Shown: piece by piece, positions 31,614 to 40,133 of the stretch
How the letters are laid out: each line of letters starts with the position of its first letter
Numbering within the stretch: the stretch's first letter is position 1
From: Halorussus caseinilyticus
GTDB lineage: Archaea > Halobacteriota > Halobacteria > Halobacteriales > Haladaptataceae
Assembly: GCF_029338395.1 (NCBI RefSeq)
Contig: NZ_CP119809.1
Coordinates: forward strand, 868,001 to 932,000
Direction: 5' to 3'
DNA length: 64,000 nt
Translations under genes and position numbers: made by a program
The notes under the pieces: generated by a model
Database searches by the model: none
What the model was told of the DNA's origin: nothing
The model's input: only the letters and a program-made list of their open reading frames with translations

Positions 31614-32225
31614 ATGGCGAGCCTCGTGGACCGACTCCGAGACCGGACCGGAAGCGCGGACGAACAGCCCCGAGTGCTGGAGATGACCGACGCCGACGCC
31701 GACGAGGTGCTGGACGCGCTGGCCACGGAGACCCGGCGGCGAACCTTCCGGGCGCTGTTCGACCGACCGGCGACCACCTCGGAACTCGCCGACCGACTCG
31801 ACACCTCGGTCCAGAACGTCCACCACCACCTCTCGGAGTTGGAGGAGACCGGACTGGTCGAACCCATCGACACCGTGTACTCCGAGAAGGGCAACGAGAT
31901 GACGGTCTACGGACCCGCCAGCGACCCGATAATCTTCGTCGGCGACGGCGACCGGGTGCCCCGAGTCAGGCGCTCGCTGTCGAACGTGGTGGGCGGACTC
32001 GGGTTGCTGGCGGCCGCGAGCCTACTCGTCCAGTGGGCCGGGGAGCGACTCGTCCGCGCGCGACTCCCGGCCGACGACATCGGCCCCGCGAGTTACTCGC
32101 CCGCCGACCCGACCGCACCGGAGACCCTCGCGTGGCTACTCTTCGAGGTGTTGGAACCCGGACTCGTCTTCTTCCTCGGATGTCTGGTCGTGGCTGGAGT
32201 CGCCACGCTGGTCGCCGACCGGTAG
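31614..32225 (+). CDS. ArsR-type winged-helix regulator with C-terminal membrane helices
   Basis: A 203-residue protein. Residues about 30-95 form an ArsR-like winged helix: VLDALATETRRRTFRALFD, TTSELADRLDTSVQNVHHHL (recognition helix), VYSEKGNEMTVYGPA (wing). Two helices at the C-terminus (about 127-147 and 177-200) anchor it in the membrane. Such one-component membrane-bound regulators are frequent in haloarchaea; the signal is unknown. It follows the S8-like gene by 57 bp with a TATA-like TATTATTAGCC at about 31581, so it is probably separately expressed. It is convergent with the BGTF surface protein. Confidence 0.85.
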   Translation: MASLVDRLRDRTGSADEQPRVLEMTDADADEVLDALATETRRRTFRALFDRPATTSELADRLDTSVQNVHHHLSELEETGLVEPIDTVYSEKGNEMTVYGPASDPIIFVGDGDRVPRVRRSLSNVVGGLGLLAAASLLVQWAGERLVRARLPADDIGPASYSPADPTAPETLAWLLFEVLEPGLVFFLGCLVVAGVATLVADR

Positions 32226-32227
32226 TC

Positions 32228-34027
32228 TCACCGGCCGAACTCGAACGCGCCGACCAGAAGCGCCACGCCGACAACGCCGAGGACGGCGGCGAGACCGAAC
32301 GCACCGACTGCCATCAGCGGCGGTCCGGAGTCGCCCGCCGCGCCCTCGGTGACCGCGAGCGTGGGCGTCGTCCCCGTCTCGGTGACGACGAGGGTTCCGG
32401 TGTGGAGCAGTCGATACTTTTTCGGACCGTCGAGGTCCCCGCTGAGTTCGACGCTCGGCCCGACGTAGACGTGGAGGTCGTACTCGGCGGCCGCGAACGA
32501 CCCGCGCTCGGTCGTCACCGTCACCTCGTCGTCGGGGTCGGCCGCGGTCAGCGTCGGCGACCCGCCCGCGCTCCGGGCCGCGGTGGTGTTGAAAAGCAGG
32601 ACGACGCGCTCGTCGCCGTCGCCGTCTCGGACGGTCGCCGACAGGGTGTAGTCGCGGTCGAACTCCCCGACCGTGACCGTCGCCGACTTCGCCTCGTCGG
32701 TCCAGAGTTCGAACCGGGCAGTCTCGCCGACTCTGGTCTCGACCGAGCGGTCGGTCGGATAGTTTTTCGCGGACAGTCCGGACCGGCCGGGGTCGGTAGC
32801 GACCGAGGCGTTCTGAATCCCGAAGTCCGCGACGACCGGCCCGTCGTCCGACCCGCCATCCGACTCGCCGCCAGACCTGACGCCGACCGTGAGCGCCCCG
32901 CGGTCCTCCGAGGGCGCTCCCGTCGGCCGGTCGCCGCGGTACTGGAGTAGCGGATACTCCCCGGCGTCTAGAACGTTCTCACCGGACGAGGGGCCGGACT
33001 CGTGGCGGACCGACGCGGCGTCGGCGTCGTCGGCGACGGTTATCGGTTTCCGGTCGAGACCGACTTCGCCCGTGTCGAACAGGAGCGTGACCCTCCCGTC
33101 GCCGTCGCCGTCTTCGACCGCGGCGTCGAGCGAGTACGTCATGTTCTCGCCGCCGACCGAGAGCGTGGCGGTTCCGTTCGGGGAGACTCCAATCGGCATG
33201 CGAACGGTCCCCCCTCGCGTCACCGAGAACACGGTCAGGTCGTCCGCTTCGGAGGAATCTCGGTCGTCGTCCGGCGACTCGCCGTCGGCGTGGGGCGAGT
33301 CGCACTGGACCGAACACGCGACGACGGTCCCCCCCGTCGCCGCGAGTTCCCGGTCCTCGCGGTGGACCGACGCCTCGAACTCGGTTCTGGACGGGATGTC
33401 CCAGAGGTCGAACACCGCACGGACCCGACCGTCGGCGTCCACCGTGACAGTTCGGGCCTTGAGAAAGAGCCCCGAGGACTTCAGTCGGACCGAAACTTCC
33501 GTCCCCGCGGGCAGGGCGGTCCGGACTCGGACCGCCCTGCCCGGCCCGTTTCCGAGGGTGAAGCGGTCGCCCGCGAAGGCGAAGTTCGTCTCGGTCGCGG
33601 CGTCTCCGGACCGGCCGCCGCAGTCGTCGCACTCCACGACGGTCCCTTCGGTCTCGGTCAGGTCGGTGCCGTCGTGGTGGATGACCACGCTGAAGTTGGT
33701 GTCGGGCGGCACGTCCGAGAAGTCCACGACGGCCCGGAACGTGCCGTTTCGGTCCACGGTCGTCTCGTCGGTCATCAGGAACGGGTGTTCGCCCGACTGC
33801 GACTGGACGCGGACGCTGAGTTTCGTCCCGGCGGGCAGGTCGGTCCGGCCGCGAATCGCCCGTCCGGGTCCGGATTCGAGGACGAGTCGGTCGCCGTCGG
33901 AGACGACGTGCGTCCCCTCGCCGACCGCGAGACCGCTTGCCGTGAAGACGGCGCTACCGGTCGCGGCGACGGCGGACGCTCCGACTGCGAGAGTGAGAGC
34001 GACCGCGAGCAGTCTCGCGCTGGTCAT
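32228..34027 (-). CDS. BGTF-type surface/secreted protein with paired internal repeats
   Basis: A 599-residue exported protein: signal peptide MTSARLLAVALTLAVGASAVA, then two related beta domains (about 25-125 and 130-225: GPGRAIRGRTDLPAGTKLSV and GPGRAVRVRTALPAGTEVSV, each with a CxxC at its end), then two further related domains (about 250-365 and 410-530: DGDGDGRVTLLFDTGEV and DGDGDERVVLLFNTTAA, Asp-rich loops that may bind calcium). A C-terminal transmembrane helix (about 573-593) anchors it outside the cell. The pattern matches proteins labelled 'BGTF surface domain' in haloarchaea (recalled). Role is structural or adhesive by inference. It precedes coxB on the same strand but is not obviously linked. 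Confidence 0.85.
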   Translation of the reverse strand: MTSARLLAVALTLAVGASAVAATGSAVFTASGLAVGEGTHVVSDGDRLVLESGPGRAIRGRTDLPAGTKLSVRVQSQSGEHPFLMTDETTVDRNGTFRAVVDFSDVPPDTNFSVVIHHDGTDLTETEGTVVECDDCGGRSGDAATETNFAFAGDRFTLGNGPGRAVRVRTALPAGTEVSVRLKSSGLFLKARTVTVDADGRVRAVFDLWDIPSRTEFEASVHREDRELAATGGTVVACSVQCDSPHADGESPDDDRDSSEADDLTVFSVTRGGTVRMPIGVSPNGTATLSVGGENMTYSLDAAVEDGDGDGRVTLLFDTGEVGLDRKPITVADDADAASVRHESGPSSGENVLDAGEYPLLQYRGDRPTGAPSEDRGALTVGVRSGGESDGGSDDGPVVADFGIQNASVATDPGRSGLSAKNYPTDRSVETRVGETARFELWTDEAKSATVTVGEFDRDYTLSATVRDGDGDERVVLLFNTTAARSAGGSPTLTAADPDDEVTVTTERGSFAAAEYDLHVYVGPSVELSGDLDGPKKYRLLHTGTLVVTETGTTPTLAVTEGAAGDSGPPLMAVGAFGLAAVLGVVGVALLVGAFEFGR

Positions 34028-34254
34028 CGGTTCGCCTTTGAGGGGTTCGAGCGAGTAACACCGGCGCGCGCCGGGCGTCGGTTCGGTCGGGGACGAGGCG
34101 TTCGAGAGGGCGGGGAGTGGTGACACCGCATGTTGTTCACACGTCGTTTCGGCCGAAAGATAACTCCGGCGTAAGCTAAAATACGGCGTTTAGTCGCCGG
34201 AAGGTCGTCGCCGTCACACGGTCGAGAACGCGAGAGAAAGGGCGCGAGGGGTTC

Positions 34255-34968
34255 TCAGGCCGAACTGTTACCCTGCTGTTCGTCGAGCCAATCCTGATAC
34301 TCCTGCTGGGAGACGACTTCGACTTCGCCCAGCATCTTGGAGTGGCCGACGCCGCAGTACTCGGCGCAGTAGAGTTGGTACGTGCCTTCCTCGGTCAGTT
34401 TCGTCTTGATGGTGTTGTGCGCGCCGGGGATGGCGTCCTGCTTCAGGCCGAGTTCGGGAACGTGGAACGCGTGCAACCAGTCGGTCGAAGTGATGTTGAG
34501 GTAGACATCCTGACCCTTCGGCAGGACGAGCGTCCCGGTCGCCGAGACGTTCTCACCCTCGTAGTTGTAGTTCCAGAGGTACTTCTGGCCGACGACTTCG
34601 ACTTCCACCGCGTCCTCGCTCGGTTGGAACTCGCCTTTGGCGTTCGAGACGTACGGGTCTGCCATCACGCCGTAGGAGGCGTACCCGACGACCAACAGGA
34701 CCAGCGCGGTGGCGATGGTCCACGAGATTTCGAGGCGACGGTTCTCCTTGGTTGGCTTGGGTTCGTCGTTGTTCCGGTACTTCCACACGGTGTAGATGAG
34801 GATGCCCTCGACCAGCACCGTGATGGGAATCGCCATGTAGAGAAGCTGTGTGTTCAGCGACCGAATTAGCTCCTCCGTGGTGGACTCGTAGGCAAGTACC
34901 GGGTCGGCGAACAGGGCGAGCGCCGCGATACCCAGTAGCGTTGCGAACGCTGTCCGCTTTGAACTCAT
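34255..34968 (-). CDS. coxB: Cytochrome c oxidase subunit II (CuA)
   Basis: A 237-residue subunit II. Signal peptide about 1-26, transmembrane hairpin about 42-62 and 85-102, then a cupredoxin domain outside. The binuclear CuA ligands are complete: His166 (DWLHAFH), Cys201, Glu203, Cys205, His209 and Met212 in CAEYCGVGHSKM. LWNYNYEGENVSATG is the Trp-rich electron entry region. It receives electrons from halocyanin. A clear TATA box sits 29 bp upstream. It is divergent from the heme O synthase fusion, a natural pairing for oxidase biogenesis. Confidence 0.97.
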   Translation of the reverse strand: MSSKRTAFATLLGIAALALFADPVLAYESTTEELIRSLNTQLLYMAIPITVLVEGILIYTVWKYRNNDEPKPTKENRRLEISWTIATALVLLVVGYASYGVMADPYVSNAKGEFQPSEDAVEVEVVGQKYLWNYNYEGENVSATGTLVLPKGQDVYLNITSTDWLHAFHVPELGLKQDAIPGAHNTIKTKLTEEGTYQLYCAEYCGVGHSKMLGEVEVVSQQEYQDWLDEQQGNSSA

Positions 34969-34993
34969 GCTGGTTGCGGATTAGGCCGAGACT

Positions 34994-35001
34994 CATAAAT
35001 A
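34994..35001 (-). promoter_or_regulatory. TATA-type promoter of coxB
   Basis: TATTTATG on the minus strand, centred 29 bp from the coxB ATG at 34968, consistent with a leaderless message. The opposite gene has TCTAAATACG at 35041-35050 and a GGAG 11 bp before its GTG. Confidence 0.55.
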
Positions 35002-35081
35002 CCTACTGACTTTCCTATTGGCCTCACCCGATTCGGTTCTTCTAAATACGACGAGTACCCACAATCGGCTAGGAGATTCGC

Positions 35082-36488
35082 GTGACCGAACACACGTCTC
35101 GGCGATTCGTCTCTATGCTCGCTGGCACGGCCATCGGCGTCTACCTGCTGGTCGTCGTCGGTGCGACGACTGCGTTGACCGACGCCGCGGCCGCCTGCCC
35201 GACGTGGCCCGCGTGTAACGGTCAGTGGCTGGTCCCGCTCGACGAGCCGAAACTGGCAGTCGCGTGGGGCCACCGAGTCGCCGCGCTCGGGGTCGCGCTC
35301 GCACTGACTGCCACGACCGCGCTCGCGTGGTGGACCGGGAGTTCCCGGCGAGTCCGCGGCGCGCTCACCGCCTCCGCGCTTCTCTATCCGGCGCAGGTGG
35401 GTCTCGGCGCGTTCGCGGCGACCACCGCCACCCCCGCCCTGCTGTCGGCGGTCCACCTCGTCGTGGGCATGGCCATCTTCGGCGGCATCGTCGTCGCCCT
35501 CGCGTGGACGCTCGAACCCGAGACGTTCGACGACCCCGAGGGCGTCGAAGACCCCGACGAGATTCCGGACGCCACCGAACCCGAACCCTCGCCGACGAGC
35601 GACCGACCCGAAGGGGTGGTCGCTCGCGCGAAGCGAATCGGGTTCGCCTACTTCCGACTGATGAAACCGCGGCTGATGTGGTTGCTCTGTCTGGTCGCGT
35701 CGGCGGGCATGGCGCTCGCGGCGGGTCCGGCCCTGCGCGTCGAGACGGTGGTCGCCACCCTCGCGGGCGGAGTCCTCTCAATCGGTGCGTCGGGCACGTT
35801 CAACCACGTCCTCGAACGCGACGTGGACCGGAAGATGAACCGGACCGCGGACCGCCCGTCGGCGACCGACCAGATTCCGGTCCGGAACGCGGTGGCCTTC
35901 GGCGTCGCGTTGGCCGCCCTCTCGCTGGTCGCGTTCCTGACGGTGAACGTGCTGGCCGCGGTACTCGGCGCGTTCGCCATCCTGTTCTACAGCGTCGTCT
36001 ACACCTTGTTGCTCAAGCCCAACACGGTCCAGAACACGGTCATCGGCGGGTTCGCCGGGGCGCTCCCGGCACTTATCGGCGGGGCCGCGGTGACCGGCGA
36101 CATCGGGCTTCCTGCGGTCGTGCTGGCTGGCATCATCTTCCTCTGGACGCCCGCGCACTTCTACAACCTCGCGCTGGCGTACAAGGACGACTACGCCCGC
36201 GGCGGGTTCCCGATGATGCCCGTGGTTCGGGGCGAAGCCGTCACCCGCAAGCACATCCTGCTGTACCTCGGCGCGACCCTGCTGGCGGCGGTCATGCTCT
36301 CGGCGGTCACGACGCTCGGGTGGGTCTACGCCGCGACCAGCGTGGCGTTCGGTGCCATCTTCCTGTGGACCGTCGTCCGACTCCACCACGAGCGAACCGA
36401 GCAGGCGGCCTTCCGGTCGTTCCACGCCTCGAACGCGTATCTGGGCGCGCTCCTGCTCGCGGTGGTCGCCGACGCGCTGGTCTTCTGA
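35082..36488 (+). CDS. ctaB: Heme O synthase (CtaB) fused to an N-terminal half heme A synthase (CtaA/Cox15-like)
   Basis: A 468-residue membrane protein in two parts. Residues about 10-145 are a four-helix half of heme A synthase: Cys39/Cys45 in CPTWPAC, the loop GQW, and heme-ligand-type His64 (AWGHRVAAL) and His125 (AVHLVVGM). An acidic linker (about 150-180) follows. Residues about 185-468 are protoheme IX farnesyltransferase: LMKPRLMWL, NHVLERDVDRKMNRT with the Asp-rich site, and LALAYKDDYARGG with the second Asp motif. Heme B is farnesylated to heme O; the CtaA half would convert heme O to heme A, possibly as a dimer. GTG start at 35082 with a GGAG Shine-Dalgarno. Confidence 0.92.
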   Translation: MTEHTSRRFVSMLAGTAIGVYLLVVVGATTALTDAAAACPTWPACNGQWLVPLDEPKLAVAWGHRVAALGVALALTATTALAWWTGSSRRVRGALTASALLYPAQVGLGAFAATTATPALLSAVHLVVGMAIFGGIVVALAWTLEPETFDDPEGVEDPDEIPDATEPEPSPTSDRPEGVVARAKRIGFAYFRLMKPRLMWLLCLVASAGMALAAGPALRVETVVATLAGGVLSIGASGTFNHVLERDVDRKMNRTADRPSATDQIPVRNAVAFGVALAALSLVAFLTVNVLAAVLGAFAILFYSVVYTLLLKPNTVQNTVIGGFAGALPALIGGAAVTGDIGLPAVVLAGIIFLWTPAHFYNLALAYKDDYARGGFPMMPVVRGEAVTRKHILLYLGATLLAAVMLSAVTTLGWVYAATSVAFGAIFLWTVVRLHHERTEQAAFRSFHASNAYLGALLLAVVADALVF

Positions 36489-36494
36489 CGAGCT

Positions 36495-37202
36495 ATGACC
36501 GGAACACTCGACTTCGACGCGGACCGACTCCGCCCGAGTCGTGACACCCTGCTGTGGGCGGGCCTGCTCGTCAACACCGAACTCGTCCTGACGTTCGCGT
36601 ACCTCCTGCTGGCGGACGTGACTATCACCGAGTGGCGCTACCTCGTCTTCCCGTTCGTCTGGATTAACGTCGCGGTGTGGGCGTTCGTCCGGACGACTCC
36701 GACCGCGGGGTCCGACCGGGCGCGCTACCTCGGCGTAGCCATCGCGGTCGGCTACTTCCTCCTGCTTGCCTACGTCGGGGGACTCGTCAAACCGGGGCTC
36801 GTGGCTCACAGTCACGCAGGCGGGACGGTCGGACACAACCACGCTACCGGCTGGCAGGTCAGTTGGCTCCCGCCGGGTTGGGGACCAGCAGTCACCTACA
36901 TCGGGTCGTTCGTCCAACTCACTCTGATGCCGTACAAACTCGTTGGCTACGTGGCGCTGGCGTATCTGGTCTACGACACGGTGCTGGACACCGCGGGGTC
37001 GGCGGTGTCGGGCGTCCTCGGTCTGGTCTCGTGCGTGAGTTGCACGTGGCCGGTCATCGCCACCCTCGCGGCGGGAGTCACGGGGAGCGGAACCGCGGTC
37101 GCGGCCGCCGCCAGCGAGTGGTCCTACACTCTCGGCACCGTCGCGTTCCTCCTGACGGTCGGACTGTTGCGGTGGCGGCCCAGTTTCGGCGGTCGGCTCT
37201 AA
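36495..37202 (+). CDS. Membrane protein with His cluster and CxxC, oxidase assembly candidate (DUF7546-like)
   Basis: A 235-residue protein with six transmembrane helices. A loop at about 105-116 holds four His (HSHAGGTVGHNH) and a helix start at 180-183 carries CVSC followed by TWP. Together these resemble a metal transit site, for instance copper delivery to CuA or CuB. It lies 6 bp after the heme O synthase fusion, so it is in the oxidase biogenesis operon. From memory the haloarchaeal family is DUF7546. Copper handling is inference; quinone or heme binding is an alternative. Confidence 0.8.
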   Translation: MTGTLDFDADRLRPSRDTLLWAGLLVNTELVLTFAYLLLADVTITEWRYLVFPFVWINVAVWAFVRTTPTAGSDRARYLGVAIAVGYFLLLAYVGGLVKPGLVAHSHAGGTVGHNHATGWQVSWLPPGWGPAVTYIGSFVQLTLMPYKLVGYVALAYLVYDTVLDTAGSAVSGVLGLVSCVSCTWPVIATLAAGVTGSGTAVAAAASEWSYTLGTVAFLLTVGLLRWRPSFGGRL

Positions 37203-37205
37203 GCG

Positions 37206-37475
37206 TCAGCGCCCGCCGTCGAGTTCGTACTCCGTAACGTCTTCCACCTCGCCGCCAGCGACCCCGAGCAACCAGTTCCACTTCTCGGGGACGCTCCGGT
37301 CTTTCGGCGCGTCGGCCATCCGCTCGGCGACGAACGACGGACTCCACTCGACGCCCTCGGCGTCGCGGAGTCGGACCGCGGCGTCGGCCACGCGCTCGGC
37401 GTCCCGCTCCGAACCGAACTCGGCCGCGACTTTCGCCTCCACGTCGGCCCGGAAGTAGTCGGTCGCGTCGGTCAT
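37206..37475 (-). CDS. Small acidic hypothetical protein
   Basis: An 89-residue soluble protein: MTDATDYFRADVEAKVAAEF, helical DAERVADAAVRLRDAEG, WSPSFVAERMADAP, and ending WNWLLGVAGGEVEDVTEY. No family is recognised. Codon use and acidity match the neighbours. It is convergent with the membrane protein at 36495 (3-bp gap) and divergent from the ABC transporter operon. The start ATG at 37475 is chosen because the longer frame into 38411 lies antisense to the ABC gene. Confidence 0.65.
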   Translation of the reverse strand: MTDATDYFRADVEAKVAAEFGSERDAERVADAAVRLRDAEGVEWSPSFVAERMADAPKDRSVPEKWNWLLGVAGGEVEDVTEYELDGGR

Positions 37476-37559
37476 ACCGGTCCCATCCGACCGCTTACAC
37501 AAATACCTGCTGGCGACCGAACCGAACTTCTTAGGAGCGAACCGCCACAACCCACGGTC

Positions 37560-38525
37560 ATGAACGACGTACTCGTCGCCGAGGACCTTCGGCGGTCCTA
37601 CGGCGACACCGAGGCGCTCGCGGGCGTCTCGCTGTCGGTCGGCGAGGGCGAGGTGTTCGCGCTCATCGGACCGAACGGCGCGGGCAAGACCACGCTGGTC
37701 CGGGCGCTGACGGGGACGACCGACCCGGACTCGGGGTCGGTGTCGGTGTTCGGGACCGCTCCCGAGTCCGCCGACCGCCAGCGCCTCGGTCTCCTGCCCC
37801 AGTCGTTCGACCCGCCCGAGCGACTGACCGCTCGGGAGTTGGTCGAGTACTACGCCGGACTGTACGACGAGGCCCGCGACCCCGAGGAAGTCCTCGCCGA
37901 GGTCGGGATGGCCGACGACGACGGGACCCGGTACGAGAACCTCTCGGGCGGCCAGCGACGCCGGACCTGCGTCGGGACCGCGCTGGTCAACGACCCCGAC
38001 CTGCTGTTTCTGGACGAACCCACCACGGGCATCGACCCCGCGGGTCGGCGGGCGCTCTGGGACCTCATCGAGGGGTTGGCCGACCGCGGGACGACGGTCT
38101 TCCTGACGACTCACTACATGGAGGAGGCCGAACGCCTCGCCGACCGGGTGGGCCTGCTCGCCGACGGCGAACTCGCGGCGGTCGGGTCGCCGTCGGAACT
38201 CGTGGCCGAGTACGGCGGGCGGACCCGCGTCGTGGTCGAGACCGGCGAGGGCGACGGCGAGGCGCGCGAGGCGCTGGCCGGGACCGACTTCGAGGTCGAA
38301 TCGACCGCCGAGGGGTTGGTCATCGGCGGCGTCCGGCCCGAGGACATCGGAGAGGTGGTCACGGCGCTGAACGACCGCGGAGTCGCCTACGACGCCCTGA
38401 CGTGGAAACAACCCGACCTCGAAGACGCCTTCCTCCGGGTGACCGGCCAGTCGGTCGCGGGCGGAGCAGGGGTGTCGCTCGGGGGCGACTCCGGCGAGAC
38501 TGCGCTCGCGGGAGGTGAGCGATGA
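37560..38525 (+). CDS. ABC transporter ATP-binding protein
   Basis: A 321-residue ATPase of an ABC-2 export system. Walker A GPNGAGKTTL (about 36-45), Q-loop LLPQSFDPPERL, signature LSGGQRRR, Walker B LLFLDEPTTGIDP and H-loop TTHYMEEAERLA are all intact. The C-terminal about 100 residues form the usual extension of heme/lipid/drug exporters. The partner permease overlaps by 4 bp. The substrate is unknown; position between oxidase biogenesis genes allows a link to heme or copper export, not shown by sequence. Confidence 0.93.
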   Translation: MNDVLVAEDLRRSYGDTEALAGVSLSVGEGEVFALIGPNGAGKTTLVRALTGTTDPDSGSVSVFGTAPESADRQRLGLLPQSFDPPERLTARELVEYYAGLYDEARDPEEVLAEVGMADDDGTRYENLSGGQRRRTCVGTALVNDPDLLFLDEPTTGIDPAGRRALWDLIEGLADRGTTVFLTTHYMEEAERLADRVGLLADGELAAVGSPSELVAEYGGRTRVVVETGEGDGEAREALAGTDFEVESTAEGLVIGGVRPEDIGEVVTALNDRGVAYDALTWKQPDLEDAFLRVTGQSVAGGAGVSLGGDSGETALAGGER

Positions 38526-39322
38526 CGGCCGCGAGTCGGGTCCGCGCGGAGGCGAGTGCGGCGTGGCGGTCGTTCGTCCGGCGACGGACCGCGGTGTTCT
38601 TCACGTTCTTCTTCCCGGTCATCCTCATCCTCATCTTCGCGGTGCTGGTCCAGACCAACCCGACCGGCGGCGGCCTGTTCGCACAACCGCCGGGCTACTA
38701 CCTGCCGGGGTATCTCGCGGTCGTGGTGCTGTTCACGCCGCTGTCGCGGGTCGGGTCCGAGGTGGCGCGCCACCGCGAGGGCAACCGCTTCGAGAAGTTG
38801 GCGACGACGCCGCTGTCGCGCCCGGAGTGGTTGCTCGCGCACACGCTGGTCAACGTCGCCATCATCGGCATCGCGGGTCTCCTCATCCTCGGGTTGATGG
38901 CGCTGGTGACGGGCACCGCGACCCTCTCGCTCGGTCCCGCCACCCTCGCGCTCGTCGCCGTCTTCGTCGGGTTCGCGGTAGCGCTGTTCTGCGGTCTCGG
39001 CGCGGTCCTCGGGGGTCTGGCCGACTCCCAAGACGGCGTGATTGCGGCGAGCAACGCCATCGCGCTCCCCCTGCTGTTTCTCTCGGACACGTTCGTCACG
39101 CCCGACATGCTGCCGACGTGGTTCCGGCCCGCGATGAACCTCTCGCCGCTGACGTACTTCGCTCGCGGCGTCCGGGACCTGACGTATCAGCCTCCGGAGA
39201 CCGCTGTCACCGTCCTCGCCGAAACGCCGCTCGACGGGTGGACGACCTCACTCGCGGTGCTGGCGGTGCTGACGCTGGCGTTCTTCGCGGCCGGGGCCGC
39301 CGCGATTCCCCGGACGGACTGA
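38522..39322 (+). CDS. ABC-2 type transporter permease
   Basis: A 266-residue permease with six transmembrane helices. TAVFFTFFFPVILILIFAVL is helix 1; EVARHREGNRFEKLATTPLSR is the cytoplasmic coupling segment typical of ABC-2 permeases; and IALPLLFLSDTFVTPDMLP and ARGVRDLTYQP lie near the end. It overlaps the ATPase gene (ATGA), forming a two-gene exporter. The substrate cannot be deduced. Confidence 0.92.
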   Translation: MTAASRVRAEASAAWRSFVRRRTAVFFTFFFPVILILIFAVLVQTNPTGGGLFAQPPGYYLPGYLAVVVLFTPLSRVGSEVARHREGNRFEKLATTPLSRPEWLLAHTLVNVAIIGIAGLLILGLMALVTGTATLSLGPATLALVAVFVGFAVALFCGLGAVLGGLADSQDGVIAASNAIALPLLFLSDTFVTPDMLPTWFRPAMNLSPLTYFARGVRDLTYQPPETAVTVLAETPLDGWTTSLAVLAVLTLAFFAAGAAAIPRTD

Positions 39323-39360
39323 CGCCTCCTTCGGCGGGTGCGAATCTCGGCTACCGACTC

Positions 39361-39429
39361 GGCGTGTGGTCCGCGGTTGCGGTGCGGGGCAGTGCGGTCG
39401 CGGTCTGATTGGCTCAAGCCTGAAGTAGC
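39361..39429 (+). repeat. Modular intergenic repeat, copy E (3' part only)
   Basis: GGCGTGTGGTCCGCGGTTGC matches copy A (GGCGTGTGGCCCGCGGTAGC), GGGGCAGTGCGGTC matches copy D, and the terminal core reads GGCTCAAGCCTGAAGTAGC. The 5' hairpin and the GTTGGGGAGG block are missing. Located in the 190-bp gap 39323-39512. Confidence 0.65.
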
Positions 39430-39512
39430 GTTTCGTCTTCGGCTTTCGTCTCGCTCCGTCCTCGCCGATACGGGACAGCAACACACTTGAGTCGATAGTC
39501 CAAACCCCAAAT

Positions 39513-40133
39513 ATGGCTACCTCGAACGCGAAGCGACGGGTCAAGGACAACCCGCGGGCCGCGAGTGCGGTCCTGTCGGTACTCGGCTACGTCCTCGTCC
39601 TCGGGACGTTCGCGGGACTGCTCCCCGTCTACCCGGAACTCGAACGCGCGACCGTAGACCTGCTGAGTCACGCCATCGCGGTGGTCAACACCGTCGCGCT
39701 GACCGCTCTGCTCGCCGGGTGGCGGTGGATTCGCCGCGGCGAGGTCCGCAAGCACCGCGCCGCGATGCTGACCGCGTTCTCGCTCATCATCGTCTTCCTC
39801 GCGCTCTATCTCGTGAAGGTGGGCGGCGGCGGCGAGAAGGCCATCGCCGTGACGGGACCGGTCTACTACGCTTACCTCGTGATGCTGGCGATTCACATCC
39901 TACTGTCGGTGGTCGCGGTCCCGGTGGTCGTCTACGCCGTCGTCCTCGGCCTGACCCACACGCCGTCGGAACTCCGCGAGACGGCCCACGCTCGCGTCGG
40001 GCGGTGGGCCGCGGGCGCGTGGGCGCTGAGTCTGGCGCTGGGCATCGTGACCTACCTGATGCTCAACCACGTCTACGGCGTCGAGGAGTACATGGCGGCG
40101 CTCGCTCCGCTCGCGGCCCTCCGGCGGCGATGA
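39513..40133 (+). CDS. DUF420 (CtaM-like) heme-copper oxidase maturation protein
   Basis: A 206-residue protein with five transmembrane helices. Conserved His positions in or near helices (LLSHAIAVVNT, EVRKHRAAML, LAIHILLSVVA, ETAHARVGRWA, LNHVYG) are typical of DUF420, the family of Bacillus/Staphylococcus CtaM (YozB), which is required for heme A-type oxidase assembly. It therefore fits the surrounding oxidase genes. It overlaps the following fructosamine-kinase-like gene by 4 bp (ATGA). The promoter is close to the repeat copy E. Confidence 0.9.
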   Translation: MATSNAKRRVKDNPRAASAVLSVLGYVLVLGTFAGLLPVYPELERATVDLLSHAIAVVNTVALTALLAGWRWIRRGEVRKHRAAMLTAFSLIIVFLALYLVKVGGGGEKAIAVTGPVYYAYLVMLAIHILLSVVAVPVVVYAVVLGLTHTPSELRETAHARVGRWAAGAWALSLALGIVTYLMLNHVYGVEEYMAALAPLAALRRR

